Origin: Streptomyces flavochromogenes
GTDB taxonomy: Bacteria > Actinomycetota > Actinomycetes > Streptomycetales > Streptomycetaceae
Direction: 5' to 3'
Length of the DNA: 64,000 nucleotides
NCBI RefSeq assembly: GCF_000717595.1
Contig: NZ_JNZO01000036.1
Coordinates: 12,312 to 76,311, forward strand
This document shows, in pieces, positions 15,879-24,089 of this stretch. Every line of letters starts with the position of its first letter. Position 1 is the first letter of the stretch. Below the pieces are notes generated by a model. It ran no database searches. It was not told the DNA's origin and saw only the letters and a program-made list of their open reading frames with translations. The position numbers and the translations under genes were made by a program.

Positions 15879-16808
15879 ATGACGACGTCGTCACCGCAGC
15901 CGCCCTCGCCCCCGTCCCCGCCCCGTATCCGGATCGGCTCCGCCCCGGACTCCTGGGGGGTGTGGTTCCCCGACGATCCCCGGCAGGTGCCGTGGCAGCG
16001 CTTCCTGGACGAGGTGTCCGGCTCGGGCTACGAGTGGATCGAGCTCGGCCCGTACGGCTATCTGCCCACCGATCCGGCCGTCCTGACGGAGGAGACCGCG
16101 CGGCGCGGGCTGCGGGTGTCGGCGGGGACGGTCTTCACCGGCCTGCACCACGGCCCGGGCGTCTGGGACCGGACCTGGGCGCACGTCGCCGAGAACGCGG
16201 CCCTGGCGCAGGCGGTGGGCGCGGGCCATCTGGTCGTCATCCCGTCGTTCTGGCGGGACGACCGGACGGGCGAGGTCCTGGAGGACCGCACGCTCACCGC
16301 CGCGCAGTGGCGGGACCTGACGGGTCTCACCGAGCGGCTCGGCCGGGAGGTGCGCGAGCGGTACGGGCTGCGGATCGTCGTCCATCCGCATGCCGACACG
16401 CATCTGGACGGCGAGGAGAGCGTGACGCGGTTCCTGGACGCGACCGACCCGGAGGCGGTCTCGCTCTGTCTGGACACCGGGCACTACGCGTACGCCGGCG
16501 GGGACAGCGTCGCGTTGATCGAGACGTACGGCGAGCGGATCGGCTACCTGCATCTCAAGCAGGTCGACCCGGAGATCCTGGCGGGCGTGGTGGCCGAGGG
16601 GGTGCCGTTCGGGCCGGCGGTCGCGCGCGGTGTGATGTGCGAGCCGCCGGCAGGGGTGCCGGCCCTGGAGCCGGTGCTCGCGGCCGCCTCGGCCCTGGAC
16701 GTGGACCTGTTCGCGATCGTCGAGCAGGACATGTACCCCTGCGAGCCGGACGTTCCGTACCCGATCGCGCTCCGTACCCGGCGCTATCTCCGCTCCTGCG
16801 GCGTGTGA
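15879..16808 (+). CDS. TIM-barrel sugar isomerase/dehydratase, IolE-like
   Basis: This is a 309-residue member of the AP-endonuclease-2-like TIM-barrel family. The opening IGSAPDSWGVWFPDD is typical of inosose dehydratase (IolE) and close relatives. Likely metal ligands are seen in VVHPHADTHLDG, CLDTGHYAYA, LHLKQVDPE and FAIVEQDMYP. The likely role is dehydration or epimerisation of scyllo-inosose, feeding the divergent iolCBD-mmsA operon; another polyol is possible. I chose the ATG at 15879 with AAGG eight bases upstream over a GTG at 15870. It is transcribed away from iolC across a 158-base shared region holding the palindrome. Confidence 0.85.
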   Translation: MTTSSPQPPSPPSPPRIRIGSAPDSWGVWFPDDPRQVPWQRFLDEVSGSGYEWIELGPYGYLPTDPAVLTEETARRGLRVSAGTVFTGLHHGPGVWDRTWAHVAENAALAQAVGAGHLVVIPSFWRDDRTGEVLEDRTLTAAQWRDLTGLTERLGREVRERYGLRIVVHPHADTHLDGEESVTRFLDATDPEAVSLCLDTGHYAYAGGDSVALIETYGERIGYLHLKQVDPEILAGVVAEGVPFGPAVARGVMCEPPAGVPALEPVLAAASALDVDLFAIVEQDMYPCEPDVPYPIALRTRRYLRSCGV

Positions 16809-17080
16809 CCGGCGCGCGCGGGCCCTTATCTCTCCGGCCGGGGACGCCGCACGCGGACACACCGATGCCCCGCTGCCACACTTTCGTCACGCGCGTCCCT
16901 TCGGCGTCACGCATATCTCCGTTACGCGGGCTTTCCGTCACAGGCCCTCGACAGGCGCTCCCCTCCTGTCTGGCGGGGTCGTTGCAGGGGGCAATGGCTC
17001 AGTGATCGCCATCGCATGCCCGCAGCGCCCCCGAACGGCACCCCCGCCGCCGCTGCGTGGCGCGCAGGGAGGTACCAGGC

Positions 17081-17278
17081 ATGACGGACAGAACGCTCTG
17101 GTCGTACAAGGACATCGCCGCACACATCCGGGTGCAGCCCGACACGGTCCGCTCCTACCGGAAGCACGGACTGCTGCCGGCCCCCGACCAGGTGGAGTCG
17201 GGCAAGCCCTTCTGGTACGCGGACACGATCCGCGCCTGGGTCGCCAGCCGCCCCGGCAACCGGGGCCGCCGCGACTGA
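17081..17278 (+). CDS. Small MerR/excisionase-like HTH protein
   Basis: The 65-residue protein is a single winged-helix-type DNA-binding module: WSYKDIAAHIRVQPDTVRSY forms the helix-turn-helix and LLPAPDQVESGKPFWYADTI the wing, as in MerR-like and excisionase-like proteins. The ATG at 17081 follows GGGAGG. The 272 bases upstream (16809-17080) contain no gene but have several CGTCACG-like words. No phage or integrase genes are nearby, so a chromosomal regulator or nucleoid-associated role is more likely than excision. Target unknown. Confidence 0.75.
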   Translation: MTDRTLWSYKDIAAHIRVQPDTVRSYRKHGLLPAPDQVESGKPFWYADTIRAWVASRPGNRGRRD

Positions 17279-17307
17279 CCTGACGTACCGCCCCTTCTCT
17301 CCCCCGC

Positions 17308-17340
17308 GGGGCCGGACCCGGTGATCCCGGGTCCGGCCCC
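17308..17340. terminator. 14-base-pair perfect hairpin between converging genes
   Basis: GGGGCCGGACCCGG (17308-17321) pairs perfectly with 17327-17340 around a five-base loop. It separates the small HTH gene (+) from the MMPL gene (-). No T-tract, as is common in this genus. Confidence 0.8.
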
Positions 17341-17412
17341 GCGCCTGTCGCGAAGACATGCCACGAAGGACCGCCGCGAAGGACTGTCACGCAGGCGCGT
17401 CACGAGGGCGTG

Positions 17413-19707
17413 TCACCGGTGGAGCGGGGCCATCTCCTTGCGCTCCTCGACCACCGCGCCCCCGTCCGGCACCGGCGCGGGCGCGTCCGACTCGCTGATG
17501 CCGAAGCGGTCGTGGAACCGCCGCAGCGGGCCGGGGGCCCACCAGGTGAGGCGGCCGGTCAGCTTCATCACGGAGGGGACGAGGAGACTGCGGACCACCA
17601 TCGCGTCCATGAGGACGGCGAGGGCGACGCCGAGGCCGAGCATCTTGGTGTTGGTGACGCGGGAGGTGCCGATGGCGACCATGACGACGGCGAGGATCAC
17701 GGCGGCCGCGGTGATGAGGCCGCCGGTGTGGCGCAGGCCGAAGCGGACGGAGTGCTCGTGGTCGCCGGTGCGGTCGTACTCCTCCTTGATGCGGGAGAGC
17801 AGGAACACCCCGTAGTCCATGGAGAGTCCGAAGGCCACGCAGAACATGAGCACCGGCAGGGTGGTCTCGATGTCCCCGGTGGAGGTGAAGCCGAGGAGTC
17901 CGGCGAGATGCCCGTCCTGGAAGACCCAGACCACCGCCCCGAACATCGCCGTGAGGCTGAGGGCGTTGAGGACGACGGCCTGGACGGGTATGAGGACGCT
18001 GCCGGTGAGCAGGAAGACGAGGAGCAGGGTGACGATCACGATGATCGCCGCGGCCCAGGGCAGCCGCTCGGCGAGGGCGTCCTTGGAGTCGACGAGGACG
18101 GCCGCCTGTCCGGTGACGGAGGTCTCGAACGGGGCCGGTGCGGCGCGCAGTTCGGCCACGGTCCGCTGGGCCTGGGCTCCGACGGTCTCACCCTCGGGGA
18201 CGACGGTGAAGTAGGCGTGGCCGCCGGCGGCGGTCACCGGCCCGTCGGCCCGGACCACACCGCCGAGTGCGCCGATCCGGTCCCGGAAGGCCGCGTACTG
18301 CGCCGGGGTGGCCTCGCCCTCGGCCAGGACGGTGAGGGTGCCGCCGGGGTCGCCGGGGAAACCGTGCCGCAGCTCGTCCTGGACGACCCGGGAGGCGGCG
18401 GTGACGGGGAGCTGACGGTCGTCGGCGGTGCCGAACTTCACGCCGAGGAAGGGCAGTCCGAGGAGGACGAGTCCGGCGGTGGTGAGGACGGCGAAGACCG
18501 GCGCCCTGCGCATCACGAGCGCGGCTGCCCGCCCCCAGCCCGCGCCCTCGCCGTCCCCGGCGGGGCCCGCGCCCGGCGCTCCGCCGCGCCGGAGGAGGCG
18601 CCGCAGGTCGAGCGCGTTGACCCGGTCGCCGAGCAGCACGAGGGCCGCCGGGAGCAGGGTGAGGGCGGCGGTCGCGGCGAGCAGGACCACGGCGATCCCG
18701 GCGTACGCGAAGGAGCGCAGGAAGTACTGCGGGAAGACCAGCATCGCGGCGAGGGAGACGGCGACGGTCAGGGCGGAGAAGAGCACGGTCCGCCCGGCGG
18801 TGCGCAGGGTGGTGCGGACGGCGGCGTACGTGTCGGCCCCGGTGGCGAGTTCCTCGCGGTAGCGGCGGACGACGAACAGGGCGTAGTCGATGGCGAGCCC
18901 GAGGCCGAGGGCCGTGGTCAGGTTCTGCGCGAAGACGGAGACGTCGGTGAACTCGGTGATGCCGCGCAGGACGGCGTTGGTGCCGAGGATGGCGACGATG
19001 CCGACGCCGAGCGGCAGCAGGGCGGCGACGGCACTGCCGAAGACCATGACGAGCAGGATCAGGGTGAGGGGCAGGGCGATGAGCTCGGCCCGCAGCAGGT
19101 CCTCCTGGATGACCGTCTGCATCTCGTGACGGACGGCGAGTCCGCCGCCGAGGGAGACCTCCACGGGGCCGTGGGTGCCCCGGTACTCGGGGGCGATCCG
19201 GTCGAGGACCGCGGCGGCGTCCTTCTCCTCGCCGGCGATCCGGGCGGCTATCACGGCCTTGCGGCCGTCCCCGGAGCGGAGGGCGGGGGAGCCGGTGGAC
19301 CAGTAGGAGCCGACGCCGTCGACGCCCGGCTCGGCGTCGAGCCGCTCGGCGAGCCGGCGCGCCTCGGCGGCGACCGCGGGCGCGTCGGCGCCGGCCGCTC
19401 CGGCGTCGACGAGCAGGAGCAGATTGGGCTGGGAGCCGGGGAACTGGCGCCCGAGGGCCTCGGTCGCGTACGTGGACTCGGCGGCCGGGTCCTCCCAGCC
19501 GCCGCTGCCCATCCGGTCGGCGACCCCGCCGCCGGCCAGGACCGCGAGGGCGGTGAGGACGAGGGCGACGAGCAGGGTGAGGCGCGGCCGGACGGTCACG
19601 AACCGCGTCCAGCCGCCCGCCCCCTCGCCCTTCGGCGATCCGCCGCCACCCGCCGGGGGCTCGCTGGATCCGGCCCCGCCGGGCGCTGATTTCTTGACTT
19701 CGGCCAT
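17413..19707 (-). CDS. MMPL/RND-family exporter
   Basis: The 764-residue protein has the duplicated RND layout: a helix at about 44-62, a large extracytoplasmic loop, five helices (about 190-350), a second loop and six helices (about 540-720). The proton-relay-type motifs are GLAIDYALF near residue 272 and GLSMDYGVF near 630. Actinobacterial MMPL proteins export lipids, siderophores or antibiotics; this substrate is unknown. It is divergent from a TetR gene whose intergenic region carries two copies of a palindromic site, so drug- or ligand-inducible repression is likely. The C-terminal tail after the last helix is short. Confidence 0.9.
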   Translation of the reverse strand: MAEVKKSAPGGAGSSEPPAGGGGSPKGEGAGGWTRFVTVRPRLTLLVALVLTALAVLAGGGVADRMGSGGWEDPAAESTYATEALGRQFPGSQPNLLLLVDAGAAGADAPAVAAEARRLAERLDAEPGVDGVGSYWSTGSPALRSGDGRKAVIAARIAGEEKDAAAVLDRIAPEYRGTHGPVEVSLGGGLAVRHEMQTVIQEDLLRAELIALPLTLILLVMVFGSAVAALLPLGVGIVAILGTNAVLRGITEFTDVSVFAQNLTTALGLGLAIDYALFVVRRYREELATGADTYAAVRTTLRTAGRTVLFSALTVAVSLAAMLVFPQYFLRSFAYAGIAVVLLAATAALTLLPAALVLLGDRVNALDLRRLLRRGGAPGAGPAGDGEGAGWGRAAALVMRRAPVFAVLTTAGLVLLGLPFLGVKFGTADDRQLPVTAASRVVQDELRHGFPGDPGGTLTVLAEGEATPAQYAAFRDRIGALGGVVRADGPVTAAGGHAYFTVVPEGETVGAQAQRTVAELRAAPAPFETSVTGQAAVLVDSKDALAERLPWAAAIIVIVTLLLVFLLTGSVLIPVQAVVLNALSLTAMFGAVVWVFQDGHLAGLLGFTSTGDIETTLPVLMFCVAFGLSMDYGVFLLSRIKEEYDRTGDHEHSVRFGLRHTGGLITAAAVILAVVMVAIGTSRVTNTKMLGLGVALAVLMDAMVVRSLLVPSVMKLTGRLTWWAPGPLRRFHDRFGISESDAPAPVPDGGAVVEERKEMAPLHR

Positions 19708-19785
19708 GACGAGGTGTCCCCTTCACCTGACCCCTGCGCTCGCTTCCCGGCAGGTCACATGGGTCGCCCATTGCCATAGACTGGC

Positions 19786-19838
19786 AAACACGAGTGATCA
19801 CTCGCGTTTCACAAGAATGCGAGCGACCTCTCGTGTTT
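19786..19838. promoter_or_regulatory. Two copies of a TetR-type operator
   Basis: Site 1 (19786-19809) is a 24-base near-perfect palindrome whose core CGAGTGATCACTCG (19791-19804) is fully symmetric, with AAAC and GTTT flanks. Site 2 (19815-19838) is the same motif read on the minus strand: AAACACGAG, six bases, then CTCGC. The centres are 29 bases apart, between the MMPL start (19707) and the TetR start (19870). Confidence 0.8.
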
Positions 19839-19869
19839 GTCAAACGTGTGAGGAGAGCTGGGGACAGCC

Positions 19870-20556
19870 ATGTCCGAAGAACCGAAGCCGCGCCGCCGTC
19901 AGGCGCGGGGCGAGCGCCGTATCGCGCAGCTGCTCCAGGCCGCCGCGAGCGTCTTCTGTGCGAACGGCTACACGGCGTCCAGCACCAACGCGATCGCCCG
20001 CGAGGCCCATGTCTCGCCCGGCACGCTCTACCAGTACTTCCCCAACAAGGAAGCCATCGCGATCGAGTTGGGCGAGCGCCTGCTGCACCAGATGCGCGAG
20101 GCCCACGGCCAGGCGTTCACCCCGGAGAACCTCGCCCTGCCGCTGCCCGGACTGCTGGACGCCGTCGTCGACCCGTTGATCGAGTTCAACTGCGCCAACC
20201 CGGCCTTCCTCGCCCTGATGCACGGCTCCGAGGTCCCCGGCCGGATCGCGGAGGAGCACGACGAACTGCACGCGACCCTGCTCACCCGCGTGCAGGAGGT
20301 GATCGCCCACTACGCGCCCGCGCTTCCCGCCGAGGACCGCCTCCGGACGGCGGGCATGGCCTTCGCCGCCTTCAAGGGGGGCCTGGACCTCGTCCTCGCC
20401 GCGCCGGAGGGGGCCGAGCGGGACGCCACGATCGCGGAGCTCAAGACGCTCCTCCTGCGCTACCTCTCCCCCTTGGTCGAGTCCCCCTCGGTCGAGTCCC
20501 ACTCGGTCGAGTCCCACTCGGTCGAGAGTCCGGTCACCACGACTCCGAGCCGCTGA
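19870..20556 (+). CDS. TetR/AcrR-family repressor
   Basis: The 228-residue protein has a TetR DNA-binding domain (ARGERRIAQLLQAAASVFCA and the HTH NAIAREAHVSPGTLYQYFPN, residues about 15-60) and a ligand-binding helical C-terminal domain. It is divergent from the MMPL exporter gene and is probably autoregulated through the two palindromes at 19786-19838. The last 20 residues are a low-complexity VES(H/P)S tail encoded by 15-base tandem repeats. This tail abuts an antiporter remnant and may have been created or altered by the deletion that truncated that gene. Ligand unknown. Confidence 0.9.
   Translation: MSEEPKPRRRQARGERRIAQLLQAAASVFCANGYTASSTNAIAREAHVSPGTLYQYFPNKEAIAIELGERLLHQMREAHGQAFTPENLALPLPGLLDAVVDPLIEFNCANPAFLALMHGSEVPGRIAEEHDELHATLLTRVQEVIAHYAPALPAEDRLRTAGMAFAAFKGGLDLVLAAPEGAERDATIAELKTLLLRYLSPLVESPSVESHSVESHSVESPVTTTPSR
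20476..20526 (+). repeat. 15-base tandem repeat in the 3' end of the TetR gene
   Basis: Three consecutive copies of GTCGAGTCC(C/A)CTCG-like 15-mers (starting 20476, 20491 and 20506) and a partial fourth. The second and third are identical. They encode VESPS, VESHS, VESHS. In-frame copy number could vary between strains. Confidence 0.8.
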
Positions 20557-20576
20557 TCCGCTCGGCCGGAAGGCCC

Positions 20577-20984
20577 TCCCGCGTCCCGGAGCACGGGCAG
20601 GACGGTGCCGAGCGCGGTGCTGGTCAGCGCGACGCCGATGAAGACGCCCTTGGTGTAGCCGCCGCCGAGGAGGACACCGGTGGCCAGTCCGAGCCCGAGG
20701 GCGATCAGCCAGGCCCGGACGGATCGCCGGAGGGCGTCGCCGCGGACCTTGCCGAACTCGATCTCGTATCCCGCGAGGAAGATCAGCATGGCGAGGCCGA
20801 GCTCCGAGAGCCCGTCGATCAGCGCGTCCGGGCGCGCCCGGTCCAGGACGTCGGGGCCGATGCCGAGCAGGATCTCGAAGATGACGAGGGGGACGGGGAG
20901 CCATCACCCGACTCCGTAGGCGAGCAGCGGCGCCAGGACGGTGATCGCCATGATCAGGATGAGCGCGGTCCCCGATTGCGACAT
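20577..20984 (-). pseudogene. Truncated cation:proton antiporter (CPA2/Kef family) remnant
   Basis: Translation from the ATG at 20984 gives the N-terminus of a CPA2 antiporter (MSQSGTALILIMAITVLAPL), but a TGA interrupts it at 20906-20904, after LAYGVG. The frame then continues as WLPVPLVIFEILLGIGPDVL and on through FLAGYEIEFGKVRGDALRRS to TALGTVLPVLRDAG. Homology stops near 20577, where the sequence runs into the TetR tail. About 135 of roughly 400 expected residues remain. Both the nonsense codon and the missing two thirds make function very unlikely. Confidence 0.8.
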
Positions 20985-21047
20985 GTCGGCTATCTACCCT
21001 GGAGTCCGGCCGGGGTCGCGAGCGCGGCACGGCCGGACTCGACTGGA

Positions 21048-21072
21048 TTTTATACCCCCTAGGGGTATAAAA
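21048..21072. promoter_or_regulatory. CsoR-type copper operator overlapping the copZ promoter
   Basis: A perfect inverted repeat with TTTTATACCCC and GGGGTATAAAA arms around CTA. The core matches the G/C-tract palindrome flanked by TAT/ATA that CsoR repressors bind in actinobacteria. TATAAA inside the right arm may be the -10 element of the copZ promoter, so bound repressor would block transcription until Cu(I) releases it. No csoR gene lies in this window. Confidence 0.85.
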
Positions 21073-21110
21073 TGCCGACGTACGGTCCTGAACCCCACGA
21101 GGAGAACGCC

Positions 21111-21335
21111 ATGACCGCAGAGACGAAGACCGACCTCACCACCGTCTACCAGGTCAAGGGCATGACCTGCGGCCACTGCGAGGGCGCGGTGTCGAGCGAG
21201 ATCTCCGAGCTTCCCGGCGTCTCGTCGGTGACGGCCGTCGCCTCCACGGGTCAGGTGACCGTCGTCTCCGCCGCCCCGCTCGACGAGGAGGCCGTCCGCG
21301 CCGCCGTCGACGAGGCCGGCTACGAGCTGGTCTGA
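21111..21335 (+). CDS. copZ: Copper chaperone, CopZ-like
   Basis: The 74-residue protein is one heavy-metal-associated (HMA) domain with the Cu(I) ligand motif GMTCGHC (Cys20 and Cys23) and the expected ferredoxin-like strand pattern. It carries Cu(I) in the cytoplasm and hands it to the CopA ATPase encoded next. The ATG at 21111 follows GAGGAG; an upstream ATG at 21072 lies inside the operator and is unlikely. Expression should be controlled by the CsoR-type box at 21048-21072, and a hairpin separates it from copA. Confidence 0.93.
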   Translation: MTAETKTDLTTVYQVKGMTCGHCEGAVSSEISELPGVSSVTAVASTGQVTVVSAAPLDEEAVRAAVDEAGYELV

Positions 21336-21357
21336 CCGCTCACCCCGTCGACACGCC

Positions 21358-21390
21358 GCAGGGCCGTACCGTTACCGGGTACGGCCCTGC
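21358..21390 (+). terminator. Perfect hairpin between copZ and copA (attenuator or processing site)
   Basis: GCAGGGCCGTACC (21358-21370) pairs perfectly with 21378-21390 across a seven-base loop and is followed by TCCCCTTT. Part of the transcripts from the copZ promoter may end here, leaving more copZ than copA message; alternatively it stabilises the copZ mRNA 3' end. Confidence 0.65.
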
Positions 21391-21408
21391 TCCCCTTTGG
21401 AACCGCAC

Positions 21409-23658
21409 ATGACCTCCAGCACCACCGCACCCCCCGTCGATGTCGCGGTCACCGAGCTGACGATCGGCGGGATGACCTGCGCCTCCTGCGCGGCCCGCGT
21501 CGAGAGGAAGCTCAACCGCATCGTCGGGGTGACCGCGACCGTCAACTACGCCACGGAGAAGGCGCGGATCGAGCACCCCCCGGAGGTCGGGGTCGACACG
21601 CTGATCGCCACCGTCGTCAAGACCGGCTACACGGCGGAGGAACCTCCGCCGCCGGAGCCCGAACCGACCGCCGTAGCGGAGGATCGGGAGACCGCCCCGG
21701 ACCCCGAACTCGCCTCCCTCCGGCAGCGGCTCACCGTCTCCGCGCTGCTCTCCGCGCCCGTCGTCCTGCTCGCCATGGTCCCGAGCCTCCAGTTCGACAA
21801 CTGGCAGTGGCTCTCGCTCACCCTCGCCGCCCCCGTCGTCGTCTGGGGCGGGCTTCCCTTCCACCGGGCCGCCTGGACCAACCTCCGGCACGGCGCCGCC
21901 ACCATGGACACCCTCGTCTCGGTCGGCACCCTCGCCGCCTTCGGCTGGTCGCTCTGGGCCCTCTTCCTCGGCGACGCGGGCATGCCCGGCATGCGGCACG
22001 GCTTCGACCCGACCGTCGACCGCTCCGAGGCCTCGTCCGCGATCTATCTGGAGGTCGCGGCGGGGGTCGTCACCTTCATCCTCCTCGGCCGCTACCTGGA
22101 GGCCCGTGCCAAGCGGAAGGCGGGCACGGCACTCCGGGCCCTGATGGAACTCGGCGCCAAGGACGTTGCCGTCCTGCGCGGGGGCACGGAAGTGCGGGTG
22201 CCGGTCGCCGCGCTGCGGACCGGCGACCTCTTCGTCGTACGGCCCGGGGAGAAGATCGCCACCGACGGCACCGTCGCCGAGGGCGCGTCGGCCGTCGACG
22301 CCTCCCTGCTCACCGGCGAGTCACTGCCGCTGGACGTCGCCGCGGGCAGCGACGTCACCGGCGGCTGCGTCAACGTCTCGGGCCGCCTCGTCGTCCGGGC
22401 CACCCGTGTCGGCGCCGACACCCAGCTCGCCCGCATGGCGAAGCTCGTCGAGGACGCCCAGAACGGCAAGGCCGAGGTACAGCGGCTCGCCGACCGGATC
22501 TCGGCCGTCTTCGTGCCGGTGGTCCTGCTCGTCGCGCTCGGCACCCTCGTCACCTGGCTGCTGCTGACCGACGACCCGACGGCCTCCTTCACCGCCGCCG
22601 TCGCCGTCCTGATCATCGCCTGCCCCTGCGCCCTGGGCCTCGCGACCCCGACCGCGCTCATGGTCGGCACCGGCCGCGGCGCGCAGCTCGGCATCCTGAT
22701 CAAGGGCCCCGAGGTCCTGGAGTCCACCCGCCGCGTCGACACGATCGTCCTCGACAAGACGGGCACGGTCACCACGGGCCGCATGCGGCTGGCCGGTGTG
22801 CGCGTGTACGGCGGTAAGTACGGCACCGACGCCACCGACGAGACCGAGCTGCTACGGCTGGCCGGGGCCCTGGAGCACTCTTCCGAGCACCCGGTGGCCC
22901 GCGCGGTCGCGGGCGGCGCCGTCGAGCGCTGCGGGGAGCTCCCCGTACCGAAGACCTTCGAGAACGTCCCCGGGCTCGGCGTCCGCGGCTCGGTCGAGGG
23001 CCACCTGGTCCTCGTCGGCCGTGCCGCGCTGCTGACGGCGGAGGGCGTCGACGTGCCGGCGGGCGGGGAGCCCGGTGCCGTCCACGTCGCCTGGGACGGG
23101 GTCGCCCGGGGCACCCTGACCGTCGCGGACACCGTCAAGGACACCAGCGCGGAGGCGGTGGCCCGGCTGCGGGGCCTCGGCCTGCGGCCGGTCCTCCTCA
23201 CCGGGGACCACCGGGTGGTGGCGGAGGCCGTGGCGGCGGAGGTCGGCATCGACGAGGTGATCGCCGAGGTGCTGCCGGAGGAGAAGGCCGAGGTGATCCG
23301 GAGGCTCCAGGCGGAGGGCCGGACGGTCGCGATGGTCGGCGACGGGGTGAACGACGCGGCGGCCCTCGCGACGGCGGACCTGGGCCTGGCGATGGGGACG
23401 GGCACGGACGCGGCGATCGAGGCGAGCGATCTGACCCTGGTACGGGGCGATTTGCGGGTCGCGGCCGACGCGATCCGGCTCGCCCGCCGCACCCTGGCGA
23501 CGATCAGGGGAAATCTGGGCTGGGCCTTCGGCTACAACGTGGCGGCGCTGCCGCTCGCCGCGGCCGGACTCCTGAACCCGATGATCGCGGGCCTGGCGAT
23601 GGCCTTTTCGTCCGTCTTCGTCGTATCCAACAGCCTTCGTCTCCGCCGCTTCACGTGA
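21409..23658 (+). CDS. copA: Copper-exporting P1B-type ATPase
   Basis: This 749-residue P1B-1 ATPase pumps Cu(I) out of the cytoplasm. Visible in order: one N-terminal HMA domain with GMTCASC (Cys24, Cys27), two helices plus the core helices, actuator motif LLTGES, the CPC metal-site motif in IIACPCALGLATPTA (about 405-407), the phosphorylation motif DKTGT (Asp about 449), the SEHP motif, and the hinge MVGDGVNDAAA near 644. All catalytic residues are present. I chose the ATG at 21409; an in-frame TTG lies four codons upstream. It is cotranscribed with copZ across a hairpin. Confidence 0.95.
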   Translation: MTSSTTAPPVDVAVTELTIGGMTCASCAARVERKLNRIVGVTATVNYATEKARIEHPPEVGVDTLIATVVKTGYTAEEPPPPEPEPTAVAEDRETAPDPELASLRQRLTVSALLSAPVVLLAMVPSLQFDNWQWLSLTLAAPVVVWGGLPFHRAAWTNLRHGAATMDTLVSVGTLAAFGWSLWALFLGDAGMPGMRHGFDPTVDRSEASSAIYLEVAAGVVTFILLGRYLEARAKRKAGTALRALMELGAKDVAVLRGGTEVRVPVAALRTGDLFVVRPGEKIATDGTVAEGASAVDASLLTGESLPLDVAAGSDVTGGCVNVSGRLVVRATRVGADTQLARMAKLVEDAQNGKAEVQRLADRISAVFVPVVLLVALGTLVTWLLLTDDPTASFTAAVAVLIIACPCALGLATPTALMVGTGRGAQLGILIKGPEVLESTRRVDTIVLDKTGTVTTGRMRLAGVRVYGGKYGTDATDETELLRLAGALEHSSEHPVARAVAGGAVERCGELPVPKTFENVPGLGVRGSVEGHLVLVGRAALLTAEGVDVPAGGEPGAVHVAWDGVARGTLTVADTVKDTSAEAVARLRGLGLRPVLLTGDHRVVAEAVAAEVGIDEVIAEVLPEEKAEVIRRLQAEGRTVAMVGDGVNDAAALATADLGLAMGTGTDAAIEASDLTLVRGDLRVAADAIRLARRTLATIRGNLGWAFGYNVAALPLAAAGLLNPMIAGLAMAFSSVFVVSNSLRLRRFT

Positions 23659-23755
23659 ATTCACCCACGCGTGACGCACAGGACCTTCACAAAGAGACCT
23701 AGATCACAGATATTGGGGGGTAACCATCTGGGCTGTTCGCGAGTCTAAGTGGGCG

Positions 23756-24018
23756 ATGCCGAGAACGTCTTGGGGGACGTTCATGGAATGTCTTGGGGGA
23801 CGTTCCAGGCAAGCGTTGGCCGGGGCACGTGCACCGGGGAGCTTTGAGCGGCCCTCCCGTACGTACCCCGGCAGACCGCGCCGCGCCGACCCGCGTAGCT
23901 TCTGCGACACCCGCAGACGCCCGGCCCGGATCCCGTGGGGGGAATCCGCACCGGGACATGGGAAGCGCCCCGCTCGTCGACCCGTGGGGGGATCGACGGC
24001 GGGGCGCTTCCTCTTTTT
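23756..24018 (+). ncRNA. Probable small RNA with G-rich hairpin loops between copA and citrate synthase
   Basis: These roughly 260 bases, in the 430-base gap 23659-24089, hold no convincing gene but carry strong RNA structure on the plus strand. Hairpin 1 (23763-23782) is GAACGTC/GACGTTC around TTGGGG. Hairpin 2 (23785-23806) is GGAATGTC/GACGTTCC around the same loop. A third region near 23925-23955 again exposes GTGGGGGG between GGAT and ATCC, and the terminator loop also contains GTGGGGGG. A textbook terminator ends it. The start point is not defined; no clear promoter was found. I recall a reported S. coelicolor sRNA beside its citrate synthase gene, unverified. Confidence 0.6.
23961..24018 (+). 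terminator. Rho-independent terminator with T-tract
   Basis: GGAAGCGCCCCGC (23961-23973) pairs perfectly with 23999-24011, with an inner GTCGA/TCGAC stem, and is followed by TCTTTTT. The T-tract orients it for plus-strand transcription, although the nearest annotated gene downstream is on the minus strand. It therefore marks the end of an unannotated plus-strand transcript or of copA read-through. Confidence 0.88.
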
Positions 24019-24089
24019 CGGAGGCTCGGTTCGCCTCCACAGGCATCGTGAACCGACCAGGGGGAACGCCCCCGGTCACGGCGAAGGCT

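Noticed and set aside
17410..19689. A 759-codon plus-strand frame opposite the MMPL gene
   Set aside because: Low-complexity antisense shadow; the minus strand shows RND helices and motifs.
20476..20526. Tandem 15-base repeats considered as a CRISPR-like array
   Set aside because: No spacers, in-frame coding repeat, only three copies.
23680..23712. Possible Crp-like TGTGA half site upstream of the small RNA
   Set aside because: Only one half matches; the second half is too degenerate to claim.
23749..23850. A short frame from GTG at 23749 (about 32 codons) within the putative small RNA
   Set aside because: No ribosome binding site, and the sequence constraint is explained by hairpin symmetry; kept only as a possible refutation of the sRNA.
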